Below are positions 44,078 through 54,414 of a stretch of 64,000 nt of DNA, in pieces. Both the position numbers and the translations under genes were made by a program. How positions within the stretch are numbered: the stretch's first letter is position 1; each line of letters opens with the position of its first letter. Under the pieces are notes generated by a model that saw only the letters and a list, made by a program, of their open reading frames with translations, was not told the DNA's origin and did no database searches. Origin of the DNA: Pullulanibacillus sp. KACC 23026 (lineage in GTDB: Bacteria; Bacillota; Bacilli; Bacillales; Sporolactobacillaceae); assembly GCF_029094525.1 (NCBI RefSeq), contig NZ_CP119107.1, forward strand, positions 806,001 to 870,000, written 5' to 3'.

Positions 44078-44292
44078 AACAGGGGGACGGATCTCGCGTT
44101 TCACTCGCCTTTGAAACAGGGGGACGGATCTCGCGTTTCACTCGCCTTTGAAACAGGGGGACGGATCTCGCGTTTCACTCGCCTTTGGAACAGGGGGACG
44201 GATCTCGCGTTTCACTCGCCTTTGAAACAGGGGGACGGATCTCGCGTTTCACTCGCCTTTGGAACGGGGGCGGATCTCGTGTCCCACTCACT
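44074..44292. repeat. Tandem array of six 37-bp palindromic-element units
   Basis: Each unit reads GAAACAGGGGGACGGATCTC then GCGTTTCACTCGCCTTT, five nearly identical and a last truncated one. The first TGA ends uraD. A low-complexity open frame across it is an artefact of the 37-bp repeat. Confidence 0.9.
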
Positions 44293-44470
44293 TGATCCAA
44301 AACACTTTCCTGCACAATTGAATTTGGAGTGTGCGATCAAGCGGGGAGTGGGAATTGAACAGGCGGCTAGGAGTACAAGTAGTGGGTCTCCGGGTGTTGC
44401 ATACAAAATAGAGTGTGCTTACATAAGGAAGTGGCAGTGCTTTTTCGAAATCAGATGGCCAGTGCTGATG

Positions 44471-44503
44471 AAAGAGGGACGAGATGAATACTCGTCCCTC
44501 TTT
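44471..44503. terminator. Terminator after the purine cluster
   Basis: AAAGAGGGACGAG (44471-44483) pairs with CTCGTCCCTCTTT (44491-44503), 13 bp with a 7-base loop. It lies about 400 bp past uraD; the interval holds only repeats and unclear sequence. Confidence 0.8.
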
Positions 44504-44780
44504 GGCGTTTGTGGTAACTTTCAACCGAATTGCTTGTCCAGTGCCCCGCAGACACGAAGGTTCTCTGGGCATGGTTGAGACGACGGCCGCGCAGCCAATC
44601 CATCCAAAGGGACAAGGGATAAAGCCGTGCGCCCATCTGAACGACTTAAGGGAACTACAGCGATGTTTCGTTTCCTAACCATCCTCTATCATAATTTGAC
44701 TAATAATGGTGATAAAAGTGTCTGTTTTTCACGGAGAGTGTCAATTAATGACTAGTTTTCAGAAAAATTTAAAATAATAT

Positions 44781-44794
44781 TGAAAACGCATTCA
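44781..44794. promoter_or_regulatory. Candidate CcpA cre site upstream of melR
   Basis: TGAAAACGCATTCA matches the cre consensus TGWAANCGNTNWCA at all but one position and is partly palindromic. It lies 64 bp before the melR start, fitting carbon catabolite control of the mel locus. Confidence 0.5.
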
Positions 44795-44819
44795 AACACA
44801 AGTATACTTTCATTAGTTT

Positions 44820-44838
44820 AGTAAATCTTTAGTAAATA
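44820..44838 (+). promoter_or_regulatory. Candidate MelR operator (melR copy)
   Basis: AGTAAATCTTTAGTAAATA, a direct repeat of AGTAAA with 10-bp period. The same motif with C for T occurs before melE (46080-46098). Confidence 0.5.
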
Positions 44839-44839
44839 A

Positions 44840-45868
<1,029 letters not shown>

Positions 45869-46056
45869 TTGTTCACATCTAATTTTTTTAAGGAGGTGAG
45901 ACTCCACACTATTTTTAAAAAAACTTTCTCGTACTCGATTATGGCAAATCATTTAAGAAAAACTAAGCTTTCGCTAGGATTTGGCGACTAGTCCCGTTTT
46001 TCTGTAAAGGAGGTGGGCGGATAAGGAAGCGAGGTCAGCTTGATCAAACAAAAAAA

Positions 46057-46078
46057 GCCTTCATCGGCAAATGAAGGC
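46057..46078. terminator. Hairpin between melR and melE
   Basis: GCCTTCAT and ATGAAGGC pair (8 bp, 6-base loop). A six-A run precedes it, so the T tract lies on the minus strand; on the plus strand it may only stall or mark the end of melR. Confidence 0.5.
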
Positions 46079-46079
46079 A

Positions 46080-46098
46080 AGTAAACCTTTAGTAAACG
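46080..46098 (+). promoter_or_regulatory. Candidate MelR operator (melE copy)
   Basis: AGTAAACCTTTAGTAAAC, matching the motif at 44820-44838. It lies about 115 bp before melE, in the promoter region. Confidence 0.5.
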
Positions 46099-46212
46099 TG
46101 TGAGTGTTCACTAGGCTTATAAGCGAATTATAGCAACCTAGGTTAGGAAACACAAAGTAAAAAACTTGGAAATCTTTCCGGTATTTTTTCAAAACATGGA
46201 GGGGAAATCCTG

Positions 46213-47487
46213 ATGAAAAAATGGCATTTAGCAATTGTTATGATGTTAGCGCTTTCTTTGTTTTTAACCGGTTGTTCAAGCAGTAAATCCACTTCAAGCG
46301 GCGGTGGGAACGGAAAGGTTGTTACGCTCTCTCTCTATTCCACGATGTCTTCCGATGAATCCAAAACGATGGATAAGGTCATCGCCGATTTTGAAAAAGC
46401 CAATCCTAACATCAAGATCAATGCCAACTATCCAGGGGATAATTACGAAAACTTATTAAGGGTTAAAATGGCTGCTAATAAAATGCCCGACCTATTTGAT
46501 ACGCACGGATGGGCCCAGCTCAGATACGGAAATTATGTAGAAGACTTAAGAAATATGTCTTGGGTGAAAAATATGGACCCTGCCATTAAAGATATTTTGA
46601 CGGATAAAAACGGTAAAGTGTATGCCTATCCTATTAATGAAGCAAAAGATGGCGTGACTTACAATGCAACACTCCTTAAAAAATATGGCATTACACCCCC
46701 TACAACTTTGAATGATTTTGTTAAAGCGCTTGAAACCATCAAGCAAAAAAGTCATGGAACAGTAACGCCATTATGGATTGCGGGTGGTGACAAGTACCCC
46801 ATCGGCCAAATCTTTGACCAAATGGCCACCCCATACTTGATCACTGATTCAAATCACAGCTATGGTCAACAGCTTTTGGATGGAACCTTTAATTGGAATA
46901 AGTACACACCAGTCGCCCAAATGCTGAAGAATCTTCAAAACAAAGGCTTAATTAACCAAGATGCTCTTACTGCCAAAAGCACTCAAGCTAACCAATTAAT
47001 GGCTCAAGGTAAAATTGGCTTTGCTTTTATTAATGGGTCGATTGGACCGGAAGCAACAAAGCTAAATCCTAACACTAAGGTCGGCTTGATTCCAACACCG
47101 GCTGTCTACAGCACGGATCAGCCTTCTTTTATTGGAGGGGAGCGTTACACCTTTGCTGTCTGGAAGGATTCGCCTTATAAAAAACAAGCTGAGAAGTTCA
47201 TTGAGTTTATCTCTCAGCCTAAATATGCAAAAGAACTAGCTGAAGCGACTTCTTTGCCTGCTGGTCTTACTAACGTCAAAGCTAAAAATTACTATGCTTC
47301 CTATTATAAAGAATTTAGCAACATTAAAGTTCAGCCTTACTTTGACCGTGTTTACTTACCAAGCGGTATGTGGGATGTCATGGGGAATACTGGTCAACAA
47401 TTGTTAAGCGGGACAATGACCGCATCCCAAGTGGCTACAAAAATGGGTCAGGAAGATGCCCGTTTGAAAAAGCAAACTTCAAAATAA
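46213..47487 (+). CDS. melE: ABC sugar-binding lipoprotein (alpha-galactosides)
   Basis: 424 residues. Signal peptide with lipobox LTGC (Cys21), then a Ser-rich linker and an MsmE/MalE-type solute-binding fold (DLFDTHGWAQL, PIGQIFDQMATPY). It binds melibiose- or raffinose-type sugars outside the membrane. GGAGGGGAA lies before the ATG. A stem-loop and the permease pair follow; no ATPase gene is linked, so the shared MsmX-type ATPase is probably used. Confidence 0.9.
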   Translation: MKKWHLAIVMMLALSLFLTGCSSSKSTSSGGGNGKVVTLSLYSTMSSDESKTMDKVIADFEKANPNIKINANYPGDNYENLLRVKMAANKMPDLFDTHGWAQLRYGNYVEDLRNMSWVKNMDPAIKDILTDKNGKVYAYPINEAKDGVTYNATLLKKYGITPPTTLNDFVKALETIKQKSHGTVTPLWIAGGDKYPIGQIFDQMATPYLITDSNHSYGQQLLDGTFNWNKYTPVAQMLKNLQNKGLINQDALTAKSTQANQLMAQGKIGFAFINGSIGPEATKLNPNTKVGLIPTPAVYSTDQPSFIGGERYTFAVWKDSPYKKQAEKFIEFISQPKYAKELAEATSLPAGLTNVKAKNYYASYYKEFSNIKVQPYFDRVYLPSGMWDVMGNTGQQLLSGTMTASQVATKMGQEDARLKKQTSK

Positions 47488-47501
47488 GCCCACTATCAAT
47501 T

Positions 47502-47539
47502 AAGGAAAGGGTGGGGGACATTTCCCCACTCTATTCCTT
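47502..47539 (+). other. Intercistronic stem-loop after melE
   Basis: AAGGAAAGGGTGGGG pairs with CCCCACTCTATTCCTT around ACATT. It is followed by the melD ribosome site, not by T. Such loops usually raise the level of the binding-protein mRNA relative to the permeases. Confidence 0.8.
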
Positions 47540-47569
47540 AGGGTAATGTCAATTTAGGAGTTGAATCGA

Positions 47570-48499
47570 ATGAGTCATATGACAACCGAAACTCGGCTTG
47601 GTACTCATACCCCGACAAGGGCTGCACGCAAAAAGAGACATCAAGGCTCCCTTTTTTGGATGTATTTACCGGCCTTAGCGCTCGTCCTCTTTTTTATTGT
47701 CTATCCTTTTTTCAATGGATTGAAGATTTCCTTTACCGACTGGGATGGGTTCTCCCAAACCTTTGATTGGGTCGGATTTAGTCAATACAAGCGAATGTTT
47801 ACCGATCCCAACACCTGGCTGGTTGTAAAAAACACCTTAATTTATGGCCTTTGCAGTACGCTGTTTCAGAATATATTTGGCCTTCTGTATGCGCTGCTTC
47901 TTAATCAACAAATCCGCTTCCGTAATTTTACAAGAATCATTGTCTATCTCCCTGTCATCATCAGTCCGTTCATCATGGGGTACATTTGGTATTTTTTCTT
48001 TGCTTTTCAAGGCGGTGCGTTGAACGACCTATTGAAATTCTTAGGTTTTCACCAAGTCAATGCGCTCGGTAACCCACATGCGAACATTTGGATTATTGTA
48101 TTGGTGAATACGTATCAATTCGTCGGTGTTGCGATGATTATTTATTTAGCAGGTCTTCAAAGCATTTCGAAAGAGTATTACGAGGCCTCTCAAATTGATG
48201 GAGCCACACTATTCCAACAGTTTAAAAATATCACGTTTCCGCTACTAGCTCCTTCTATTACGATTAACATCGTTTTAAACATTATCGGTGGTCTCAAACT
48301 ATTTGATGTGATTGTTTCATTGACTGGTGGGGGACCGGGTTATGCCTCTCAATCTATGTCGACCTATATGTATACCCTCTACTTTGATCAACAGGATGCA
48401 GGGTATGCGGCTACTCAGGGTGTATTAATGGCTGTCATCATCCTATTGCTAAGTCTAGTCGCCCTTGTGATCCTAAGAAGAAAAGAGGTTGAAGCCTAA
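47570..48499 (+). CDS. melD: ABC sugar permease 1
   Basis: About 309 residues from ATG 47570, AGGAG 9 bases before (a TTG at 47561 is less likely). Six transmembrane helices. The EAA loop is [20 protein letters not shown] (about 209-228), which docks the ATPase. With melC it forms the channel. The stop overlaps the melC start (TAATG). Confidence 0.9.
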   Translation: MSHMTTETRLGTHTPTRAARKKRHQGSLFWMYLPALALVLFFIVYPFFNGLKISFTDWDGFSQTFDWVGFSQYKRMFTDPNTWLVVKNTLIYGLCSTLFQNIFGLLYALLLNQQIRFRNFTRIIVYLPVIISPFIMGYIWYFFFAFQGGALNDLLKFLGFHQVNALGNPHANIWIIVLVNTYQFVGVAMIIYLAGLQSISKEYYEASQIDGATLFQQFKNITFPLLAPSITINIVLNIIGGLKLFDVIVSLTGGGPGYASQSMSTYMYTLYFDQQDAGYAATQGVLMAVIILLLSLVALVILRRKEVEA

Positions 48500-49320
48500 T
48501 GAGTCGAGCTTCTAAAAATTGGCTGTCTGTTCTTGTTCTATTCATTGCTTTAATCCATGTGATTCCATTCTATATTTTGATTACGATGTCGCTAAAGAAG
48601 AACAATGATTTTAGCTCCAGATGGGCCTTTCCCTCTCATATATCATGGGAAAACTTTAAAGATGCTTGGCAACAGGCAAGTCTAGGGCCAGCCTTCTTAA
48701 ACACGGCGATTATCACCGTTATAGCAGGGGCTCTCCTCATTCTTGTTGGTTCACTTGCGGCTTATCCACTGGCAAGAAGACAAACACGTCTAAACCAGTA
48801 TGTGTATGTCTTTTTCATCGCCATTATGGTGATTCCACCTCTTACTGCACTGGTTCCTTTATATAAGATGGTGGTGTCGATGGGCATGATCAATACGAGA
48901 ACCATTGCCATTTTAAACAATATTGCTGCCTTCCTCCCGTTGACGATCTTCTTGTATTCGGGGTTCATAAAATCAACCATCCCTAAGGAGTTAGAGGAAG
49001 CGGCACTAATAGATGGGGCTACAACCATGGGGATTTTCTTTAAAGTGATATTTCCCTTATTAAAACCCGTTACGGCAACCGTCATCATTCTCTCAGCCGT
49101 TTATATTTGGAATGATTATCAATTTGCGATCTTCTTCCTTCAAGATAAATCCGTCCACACCTTAACCGTCGCTATGTCTAGTTTCTTTAGTTCAAATGTC
49201 GATAACTTAAACCTTGTTGCGGCAGCCGCCCTGCTTGCCATCCTGCCTATGACAATCTTGTTCTTATTCCTGCAACGCTTCTTCATCGAAGGCCTAGCGG
49301 CAGGCTCGGTCAAAGGCTAA
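48499..49320 (+). CDS. melC: ABC sugar permease 2
   Basis: 273 residues, six transmembrane helices, EAA loop EEAALIDGATTMGIFFKVIF (about 168-187), C-terminus EGLAAGSVKG as in MalG-type permeases. It pairs with MelD. Its 3' end (about 30 bp) is repeated at 49372-49402 in the spacer. Confidence 0.9.
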   Translation: MSRASKNWLSVLVLFIALIHVIPFYILITMSLKKNNDFSSRWAFPSHISWENFKDAWQQASLGPAFLNTAIITVIAGALLILVGSLAAYPLARRQTRLNQYVYVFFIAIMVIPPLTALVPLYKMVVSMGMINTRTIAILNNIAAFLPLTIFLYSGFIKSTIPKELEEAALIDGATTMGIFFKVIFPLLKPVTATVIILSAVYIWNDYQFAIFFLQDKSVHTLTVAMSSFFSSNVDNLNLVAAAALLAILPMTILFLFLQRFFIEGLAAGSVKG

Positions 49321-49371
49321 GCTATTGAAAGCGTGGTAGCATGGTATCGGTCAAAAAGGTAAATCAACGGT

Positions 49372-49402
49372 GGTCTAGCTGTAGGCTCGGTCAAAGTCTA
49401 AG
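49372..49402 (+). pseudogene. Duplicated 3' end of melC
   Basis: GGTCTAGCTGTAGGCTCGGT CAAAGTCTAAGC matches the last 30 bp of melC (GGCCTAGCGGCAGGCTCGGT..) with about four differences. It is either a small duplication or the remainder of a lost permease gene. Confidence 0.6.
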
Positions 49403-49512
49403 CCTTCGGGGCACAAACTTATTTAATAAATTTTTTTTGGTGGGAAAGTGGGTTGCTTCTTTAAGAGGTTAGCCTATAAAAATATAAACCTATATATGAG
49501 GAGAGATTCATT

Positions 49513-50841
49513 GTGGCAAAAATTACTTTCTTAGGTGCAGGTAGTACGGTGTTTGCAAAAAACGTTCTTGGCGATTGCATGCTCATTCCAGATATCGATT
49601 TCGAATTTGCCTTATTTGATATTGATCCCGAGAGACTTAAGGATTCAGAAAACATGCTGACGAACCTAAAGAAAACGACTGGCAGTTCCGTCCAGATTCG
49701 TGCCTATTCTGATCGTAAAGAAGCACTAAGAGGGGCTAAGTATGTCATTAACGCGATTCAAGTTGGCGGCTACGATCCATGTACCATCACGGATTTTGAA
49801 GTGCCTAAGAAGTATGGGCTAAGACAAACCATTGCGGACACGCTAGGAATTGGCGGCTTATTCCGTTCCCTTCGTACGATTCCTGTTGTTTTAGATTTTG
49901 CAAAAGATATGCAAGAGGTTTGTCCGGATGCGCTGTTCCTAAACTACACAAATCCAATGGCTACCATTACAGGTGCTATGATTCGGTACGGCGGTATTCA
50001 AACTGTTGGTTTATGCCATAGCGTTCAGGTTTGTGCGGATCATCTGCTCAAATCCTTAAACATGGATACCTCCAATCTTCAATGGAAGATTGCTGGAATC
50101 AATCATATGGCTTGGCTGCTTGAAATTACGCAAGATGGCAAAGACCTATATCCAGAAATTAAGCGACGCGCCAGAGAAAAACAAAAAGAAAAACATGATG
50201 ATATGGTTCGTTTTGAACTCATGGAACGCTTTGGCTACTATGTAACGGAGTCTTCCGAGCATAATGCGGAATACCATCCGTATTTTATTAAGAGCCGTTA
50301 TCCTGAATTAATTGAGAAATTTAATATTCCGTTAGACGAATACATTCGCCGCTGCATTAACCAGATTGATAGATGGAATGACATGCGTGATGAAGTCGTC
50401 CATAACCACAATCTCACTCATGAACGCACCCATGAATATGGTTCCCATATCATCGAAGCGATTGAGACGAACCATCCATTTAAAATTGGCGGCAACGTCC
50501 TCAATACCGGCCGTTTAATTAGTAATCTGCCAGAGAAAGCCGTTGTTGAAGTACCTTGCCTGGTCGATCGAAGCGGCATTTCGCCAACCTATGTCGGAGA
50601 TCTGCCAGAGCAATTAGCTGCCCTGAATCGCACCAACATCAACACCCAACTGCTCACCATCGAAGCCGCCGTCACAGGCGATCGCGATAAAGTCTACCAA
50701 GCCGCACTTCTAGACCCGCACACTGCAAGCGAACTATCCATAGACGACATCGTTAAACTCTGCGACGACCTCATCGAAGCCCATGGCCACTGGCTCCCCC
50801 AATTCCACTCCAAAATTGGAACACGGGGACGGATCGGGTGA
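49513..50841 (+). CDS. melA: Alpha-galactosidase, GH4 (NAD+/Mn2+-dependent)
   Basis: 442 residues from GTG 49513 or nearby (GAGGAGAG upstream). GH4 signs: dinucleotide GAGSTVFAKN near the N-terminus, NYTNPMA (about 150), the metal Cys in GLCHSVQ (about 171-177) and the His in GINHMAW (about 196-202). It cleaves alpha-1,6-galactosides by redox-assisted elimination. The last residues, SKIGTRGRIG, are encoded by a palindromic element, and the next copy's TGAAAC gives the stop, so the original C-terminus has been replaced by repeat sequence. Confidence 0.93.
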   Translation: MAKITFLGAGSTVFAKNVLGDCMLIPDIDFEFALFDIDPERLKDSENMLTNLKKTTGSSVQIRAYSDRKEALRGAKYVINAIQVGGYDPCTITDFEVPKKYGLRQTIADTLGIGGLFRSLRTIPVVLDFAKDMQEVCPDALFLNYTNPMATITGAMIRYGGIQTVGLCHSVQVCADHLLKSLNMDTSNLQWKIAGINHMAWLLEITQDGKDLYPEIKRRAREKQKEKHDDMVRFELMERFGYYVTESSEHNAEYHPYFIKSRYPELIEKFNIPLDEYIRRCINQIDRWNDMRDEVVHNHNLTHERTHEYGSHIIEAIETNHPFKIGGNVLNTGRLISNLPEKAVVEVPCLVDRSGISPTYVGDLPEQLAALNRTNINTQLLTIEAAVTGDRDKVYQAALLDPHTASELSIDDIVKLCDDLIEAHGHWLPQFHSKIGTRGRIG

Positions 50842-50868
50842 AACGCAGGGACGGATCCGGCGTTTCAC
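50817..50868. repeat. Two palindromic-element copies inside and after the melA 3' end
   Basis: GGAACACGGGGACGGATCGG encodes the end of MelA; TGAAACGCAGGGACGG..GCGTTTCACT follows. The TGA of the second copy is the stop codon. Confidence 0.85.
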
Positions 50869-50922
50869 TGGCATAGATGAATGATAATGATAGCTTGACG
50901 GAATACTCAAAGCATAGCAAGT

Positions 50923-50949
50923 GGGACGAGAATAAGGCTCGTCCCTTTT
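50923..50949 (+). terminator. mel operon terminator
   Basis: GGGACGAG / CTCGTCCC (8 bp, 7-base loop) plus TTTT. A near copy occurs at 51844-51873. Confidence 0.85.
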
Positions 50950-51144
50950 ATTATGCTTTTGAGAGAATCTCACAAAACAAACCCGCTTTTGATGCCTTAG
51001 CTTATCCTGGATCAGGAGGAAGACTGGAAGCTTGCAAAATCTTAAGTGCTTTTACACTGTAATTAAAGGTTTTGTTACGATCTAATAATGTACCAAAAAT
51101 AGGAAAAGATAAAAAAATCACCACTGTAGATTGGGGCTACAAGG

Positions 51145-51603
51145 ATGTTTTTTCTTATCGTTTCTGTCATCGCTTTTAATTTAATTGCTATTTTTATTCC
51201 AAAACGAATGTCTGGTATTGAAATACTAACCACAACCTTATTCTCCTCCCTTCTAGAGAGTACTGTGAATATAATATTTGATTTTAAATATGATCTTTAT
51301 GGTTATTTTAACAAAGGAGTTGATTTGGGAGGGTTTATCTATGTATTGGGTATTTTTCCCGCAGTAAACATAGTGTTTTTAAATTTGTTTCCGTTTAAAA
51401 GGAGTTTGGCTAGTAAGGTCACTTATCTTTTTTGTTGGTCTGTTTTGGCGGTCATTTTCGAATTATTATATTTAAGGACTAAGACATTTTACTATAACGG
51501 CTGGAAAATATCATATTCAATGGTGGCTTATCCGATCCTTTACATCATTTTGGTTTGCTTTTATAAATATGCTCACTATCTTTTAAAGAAATCATCCAAG
51601 TAG
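51145..51603 (+). CDS. Small integral membrane protein (CBO0543-like)
   Basis: 152 residues with five hydrophobic helices. A GGGG run is 8 bases before the ATG. The pattern KYDLYGYFNKGVDLGGFIYV followed by FPAVNIVFLNLFP resembles the CBO0543-type family of spore-former membrane proteins, whose role is unknown. It stands alone between two terminators of the same sequence. Confidence 0.6.
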   Translation: MFFLIVSVIAFNLIAIFIPKRMSGIEILTTTLFSSLLESTVNIIFDFKYDLYGYFNKGVDLGGFIYVLGIFPAVNIVFLNLFPFKRSLASKVTYLFCWSVLAVIFELLYLRTKTFYYNGWKISYSMVAYPILYIILVCFYKYAHYLLKKSSK

Positions 51604-51843
51604 CAAGTATCAGGTGTTTCGCAAGCATGCCAGTAAGTGTGCGGGTTGTTGCCTCCTTACATGTCAACTTTTACAGGGGTGTGACCTCGTAAGCAGATGA
51701 AGCTCGTTTCCATTAAAAAACGTTTTTTTTATTTCCCTCTTTCTAACCTCTAAATATTTAGAAAGTGCTGTATCACTATCCAAAAAAGTACATTCTTTAA
51801 GTGCATAACTTCATCAACACTTTTACCATTAGCTTAATCCAAT

Positions 51844-51873
51844 AAAGGGACGAGAGTAAGGTTCGTCCCTTTT
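51844..51873. terminator. Terminator, near copy of 50923-50949
   Basis: AAAGGGACGA / TTCGTCCCTTT with the AGTAAGG loop region. About 240 bp past the membrane protein gene. Sequence after both copies (TTTTGTTGTGG / TTTTATTATGC, then GAGAGA) is also alike. Confidence 0.75.
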
Positions 51874-51995
51874 GTTGTGGCTTCGAGAGACTCTCGCTTA
51901 TCTCAATCCATACACCACGTAACTAGGAATATTGGTATAAGTTAGTTATAAGATAATAAAAAATTTGAATGATTGCAAAATAGCGGTTGTGTTTT

Positions 51996-52036
51996 TTGGC
52001 TTAATGAAATATTATTAATAATAACAACGTTGTTAT
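51996..52036 (+). promoter_or_regulatory. Promoter and LacI operator of the second oligosaccharide locus
   Basis: TTGGCT (51996-52001), 17-bp spacer, TAATAA (52019-52024); the perfect 16-bp palindrome ATAACAACGTTGTTAT (52021-52036) overlaps the -10 box and start. The same sequence lies before the LacI gene (61608-61623) and, half degenerate, before the oxidoreductase gene (58304-58319). Confidence 0.8.
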
Positions 52037-52126
52037 ATTGAAATGTCAGAAATGATAGCGCTTTATACAGGGGTTTCTAAGTTTTTTTAAAAAAATAACC
52101 AAATTAAAAATAAGGGAGAGTTGAAA

Positions 52127-53437
52127 GTGAAAAAATTAGTAGTTTTGTTTTTGTTGGTTGTTTCAGCCTTACTCGTCTTCACAGGTTGTGGAAGTCAATC
52201 AAGCACTGCTTCTAATTCTTCATCAAGTGGGGGAGATTCAGGCAAACAAATTACCTTGAGGTTTGCTTACTGGGGAGATCAAACTCGTGATCAATTGACT
52301 CAAAAAGTAATTAAACTTTACGAACAATCTCACCCTAATATTAAGATCATTCCAGAGTTTTCGGGTATGGATGGTTATTTTCAAAAATTAGACACTGAAT
52401 TTGCTGCCGGTAATGCTCCAGATATCATTCAATATGGGGGCAATATTAACGATTATGTGAATAAAGGTGTTGTCCTTCCTTTAAACCAATATGAAGGTAA
52501 AGGCTTAGACGTTAGTAAGCATCCTAAAAGCATGCTGGACGCTGCTACATTTAATGGTAAATTGTATGGAGTTTGTATCGGTGTGAATGCTGGTGGTGTT
52601 TTAATCGATAAAACCCTTTTCAAAAAAGCCAATGTACCGCTTCCAAGTGATAATTGGACTTGGGATGATATGGAAAACATAGGTAAGCAGGTCACTAAAG
52701 GCTTAAACAATAAAGTATATGGCTTGTTAGCATTTGATGAAACTGGGTTTGGAACCTACTTAGCTCAAAGAAACAAAGTTGCTTTTGATAATACGACTAA
52801 TAAAGTCGGTTATACCGAGAAAGACGTTCAAGATTGGTTCCAAATGTGGGAGAACATGAGAAAAGTGGGTGCAGCTGCACCAGCTGCTCTTCAAGCTCAA
52901 AACCAAACCGACCCTGCTCAATCCCTGATTGCTAAAGGTGACGTTGCCATGCAATTCGTTTTCTCGAACCAATACTCGTCATACATTGCTAATTCGAAGG
53001 ATCAATTTGAGTTACATCTTCCACCAAACTCGGGTGGGACAACTGGTGTTGCTTTATTGCCTAGCCAATTCTTAGCTGGAAACGCTCACACCAAATATCC
53101 TAAGCAAGTCGCCGATTTCTTGAACTTCTTTGTAAATAATGTCGATGCTGGTAAAATTCTTGGAATGAATCGAGGTATTCCAGTTAATCCAGATGTCCGT
53201 GATGCAGTAGCTAAGACGGCATCACCAGAGGATCAGCAAGTATTAAATTATATTGATGAAGTAACCAAGACCTCCAAGGCAGCTCCTACACCAAACTATC
53301 CTGGTTATGTACAAGAGGAAGATCTATATAAACAAACAGATCAATCGATTGCTTTCCATAAGAAGTCGGTCCAAGCAGCTTCACAGGAATATTACACGAA
53401 ATTACAACAAATTGTGAAACAAAATCTCAATCAATAA
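52127..53437 (+). CDS. ABC sugar-binding lipoprotein
   Basis: About 436 residues from GTG 52127 (AAGGGAGAG upstream; TTG 52121 possible). Lipobox FTGC (Cys21), then a Ser-rich linker and a CUT1-type solute-binding fold. It is the first gene of the locus controlled by the CAACGTTG operator. The substrate is unknown; the glycosidases downstream suggest a plant oligosaccharide. Confidence 0.9.
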   Translation: MKKLVVLFLLVVSALLVFTGCGSQSSTASNSSSSGGDSGKQITLRFAYWGDQTRDQLTQKVIKLYEQSHPNIKIIPEFSGMDGYFQKLDTEFAAGNAPDIIQYGGNINDYVNKGVVLPLNQYEGKGLDVSKHPKSMLDAATFNGKLYGVCIGVNAGGVLIDKTLFKKANVPLPSDNWTWDDMENIGKQVTKGLNNKVYGLLAFDETGFGTYLAQRNKVAFDNTTNKVGYTEKDVQDWFQMWENMRKVGAAAPAALQAQNQTDPAQSLIAKGDVAMQFVFSNQYSSYIANSKDQFELHLPPNSGGTTGVALLPSQFLAGNAHTKYPKQVADFLNFFVNNVDAGKILGMNRGIPVNPDVRDAVAKTASPEDQQVLNYIDEVTKTSKAAPTPNYPGYVQEEDLYKQTDQSIAFHKKSVQAASQEYYTKLQQIVKQNLNQ

Positions 53438-53455
53438 AAAGTAAAAAAACCAACA

Positions 53456-53482
53456 AGAGAGTCGGTTTACTGCCGATTCTCT
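53456..53482 (+). other. Intercistronic stem-loop after the binding-protein gene
   Basis: AGAGAGTCGG / CCGATTCTCT (one G-U), 7-base loop. It corresponds in place to the loop after melE. Confidence 0.75.
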
Positions 53483-53512
53483 AGTTAGTTTTCAATACTA
53501 AGGGGGATAGAT

Positions 53513-54412
53513 ATGTCAAAAAGGAACAAGAAAAACAGTGCGATTGCTTATGGTTTCTTAACACCTTGGTTAATTGGATTCTTTGGCTTGGTATTAGGGC
53601 CAATGATCGTTTCCCTTTATCTTTCCTTCACTCAATATAACCTTTTAACCGCACCGCATTGGGTCGGGTTTAGTAATTATAAAACCATGTTTCAGGATGA
53701 TCCAAATTTTTGGAGTTCAGTTAGAGTGACGGCAGTTTATTGTGTTCTGTCGGTACCCACACAATTACTGGCCGCCTTACTCGTTGCACTTTTACTGAAA
53801 AAGGGAATCAAAGGGATCCGAATTTATCGAACGGTTTATTACCTTCCTTCGTTGTTGGGAGGAAGTGTCGCTATTGCAATTCTTTGGCAAAATATCTTCA
53901 ACTCAGATGGAATATTTAATCGTTTCCTAGGTTTATTTGGCATTAAAGGGCAAGCTTGGATTTCGAATCCCGATTACGCCATTTATACACTTGTTCTTTT
54001 ATCCATCTGGCAATTCGGGGCTTCTATGATCATTTTCTTAGCTGGCCTAAAACAAATACCTGAAGACTTATATGAAGCGGCTCAAATAGATGGGGCAAAT
54101 CGATTTCATCAATTCAGAGCCATTACGTTACCCATGCTTTCACCGGTTATCTTTTTCAATCTGGTAATGGAAGTTATCAAATCGCTTCAGTCATTTACAT
54201 CCGCTTACATTATTAGTGGAGGTACGGGTGGTCCGGTTAACTCTACTTTGTTCTATACCCTTTATCTCTATCAAAATGGTTTTGGTTATTTTAAAATGGG
54301 CTACGCAGCCGCAATGGCATGGCTATTATTGATTGTATTAGCTGTTATCACTGGTTTTCTTTTCTTAACATCCAGATACTGGGTTCATTATGAGGACGGG
54401 GGGATTAGATAA
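53513..54412 (+). CDS. ABC sugar permease 1
   Basis: 299 residues with six helices; the EAA loop is EAAQIDGANRFHQFRAITLP (about 184-203). MalF-type inner-membrane subunit. AGGGGGAT lies before the ATG. The partner permease starts 3 bp after its stop. Confidence 0.9.
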   Translation: MSKRNKKNSAIAYGFLTPWLIGFFGLVLGPMIVSLYLSFTQYNLLTAPHWVGFSNYKTMFQDDPNFWSSVRVTAVYCVLSVPTQLLAALLVALLLKKGIKGIRIYRTVYYLPSLLGGSVAIAILWQNIFNSDGIFNRFLGLFGIKGQAWISNPDYAIYTLVLLSIWQFGASMIIFLAGLKQIPEDLYEAAQIDGANRFHQFRAITLPMLSPVIFFNLVMEVIKSLQSFTSAYIISGGTGGPVNSTLFYTLYLYQNGFGYFKMGYAAAMAWLLLIVLAVITGFLFLTSRYWVHYEDGGIR

Positions 54413-54414
54413 CA

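Noticed and set aside
44111-44578. 155-codon frame through the 37-bp array
   Set aside because: The open frame comes from the repeat; it continues into sequence without recognisable protein and has no ribosome site.
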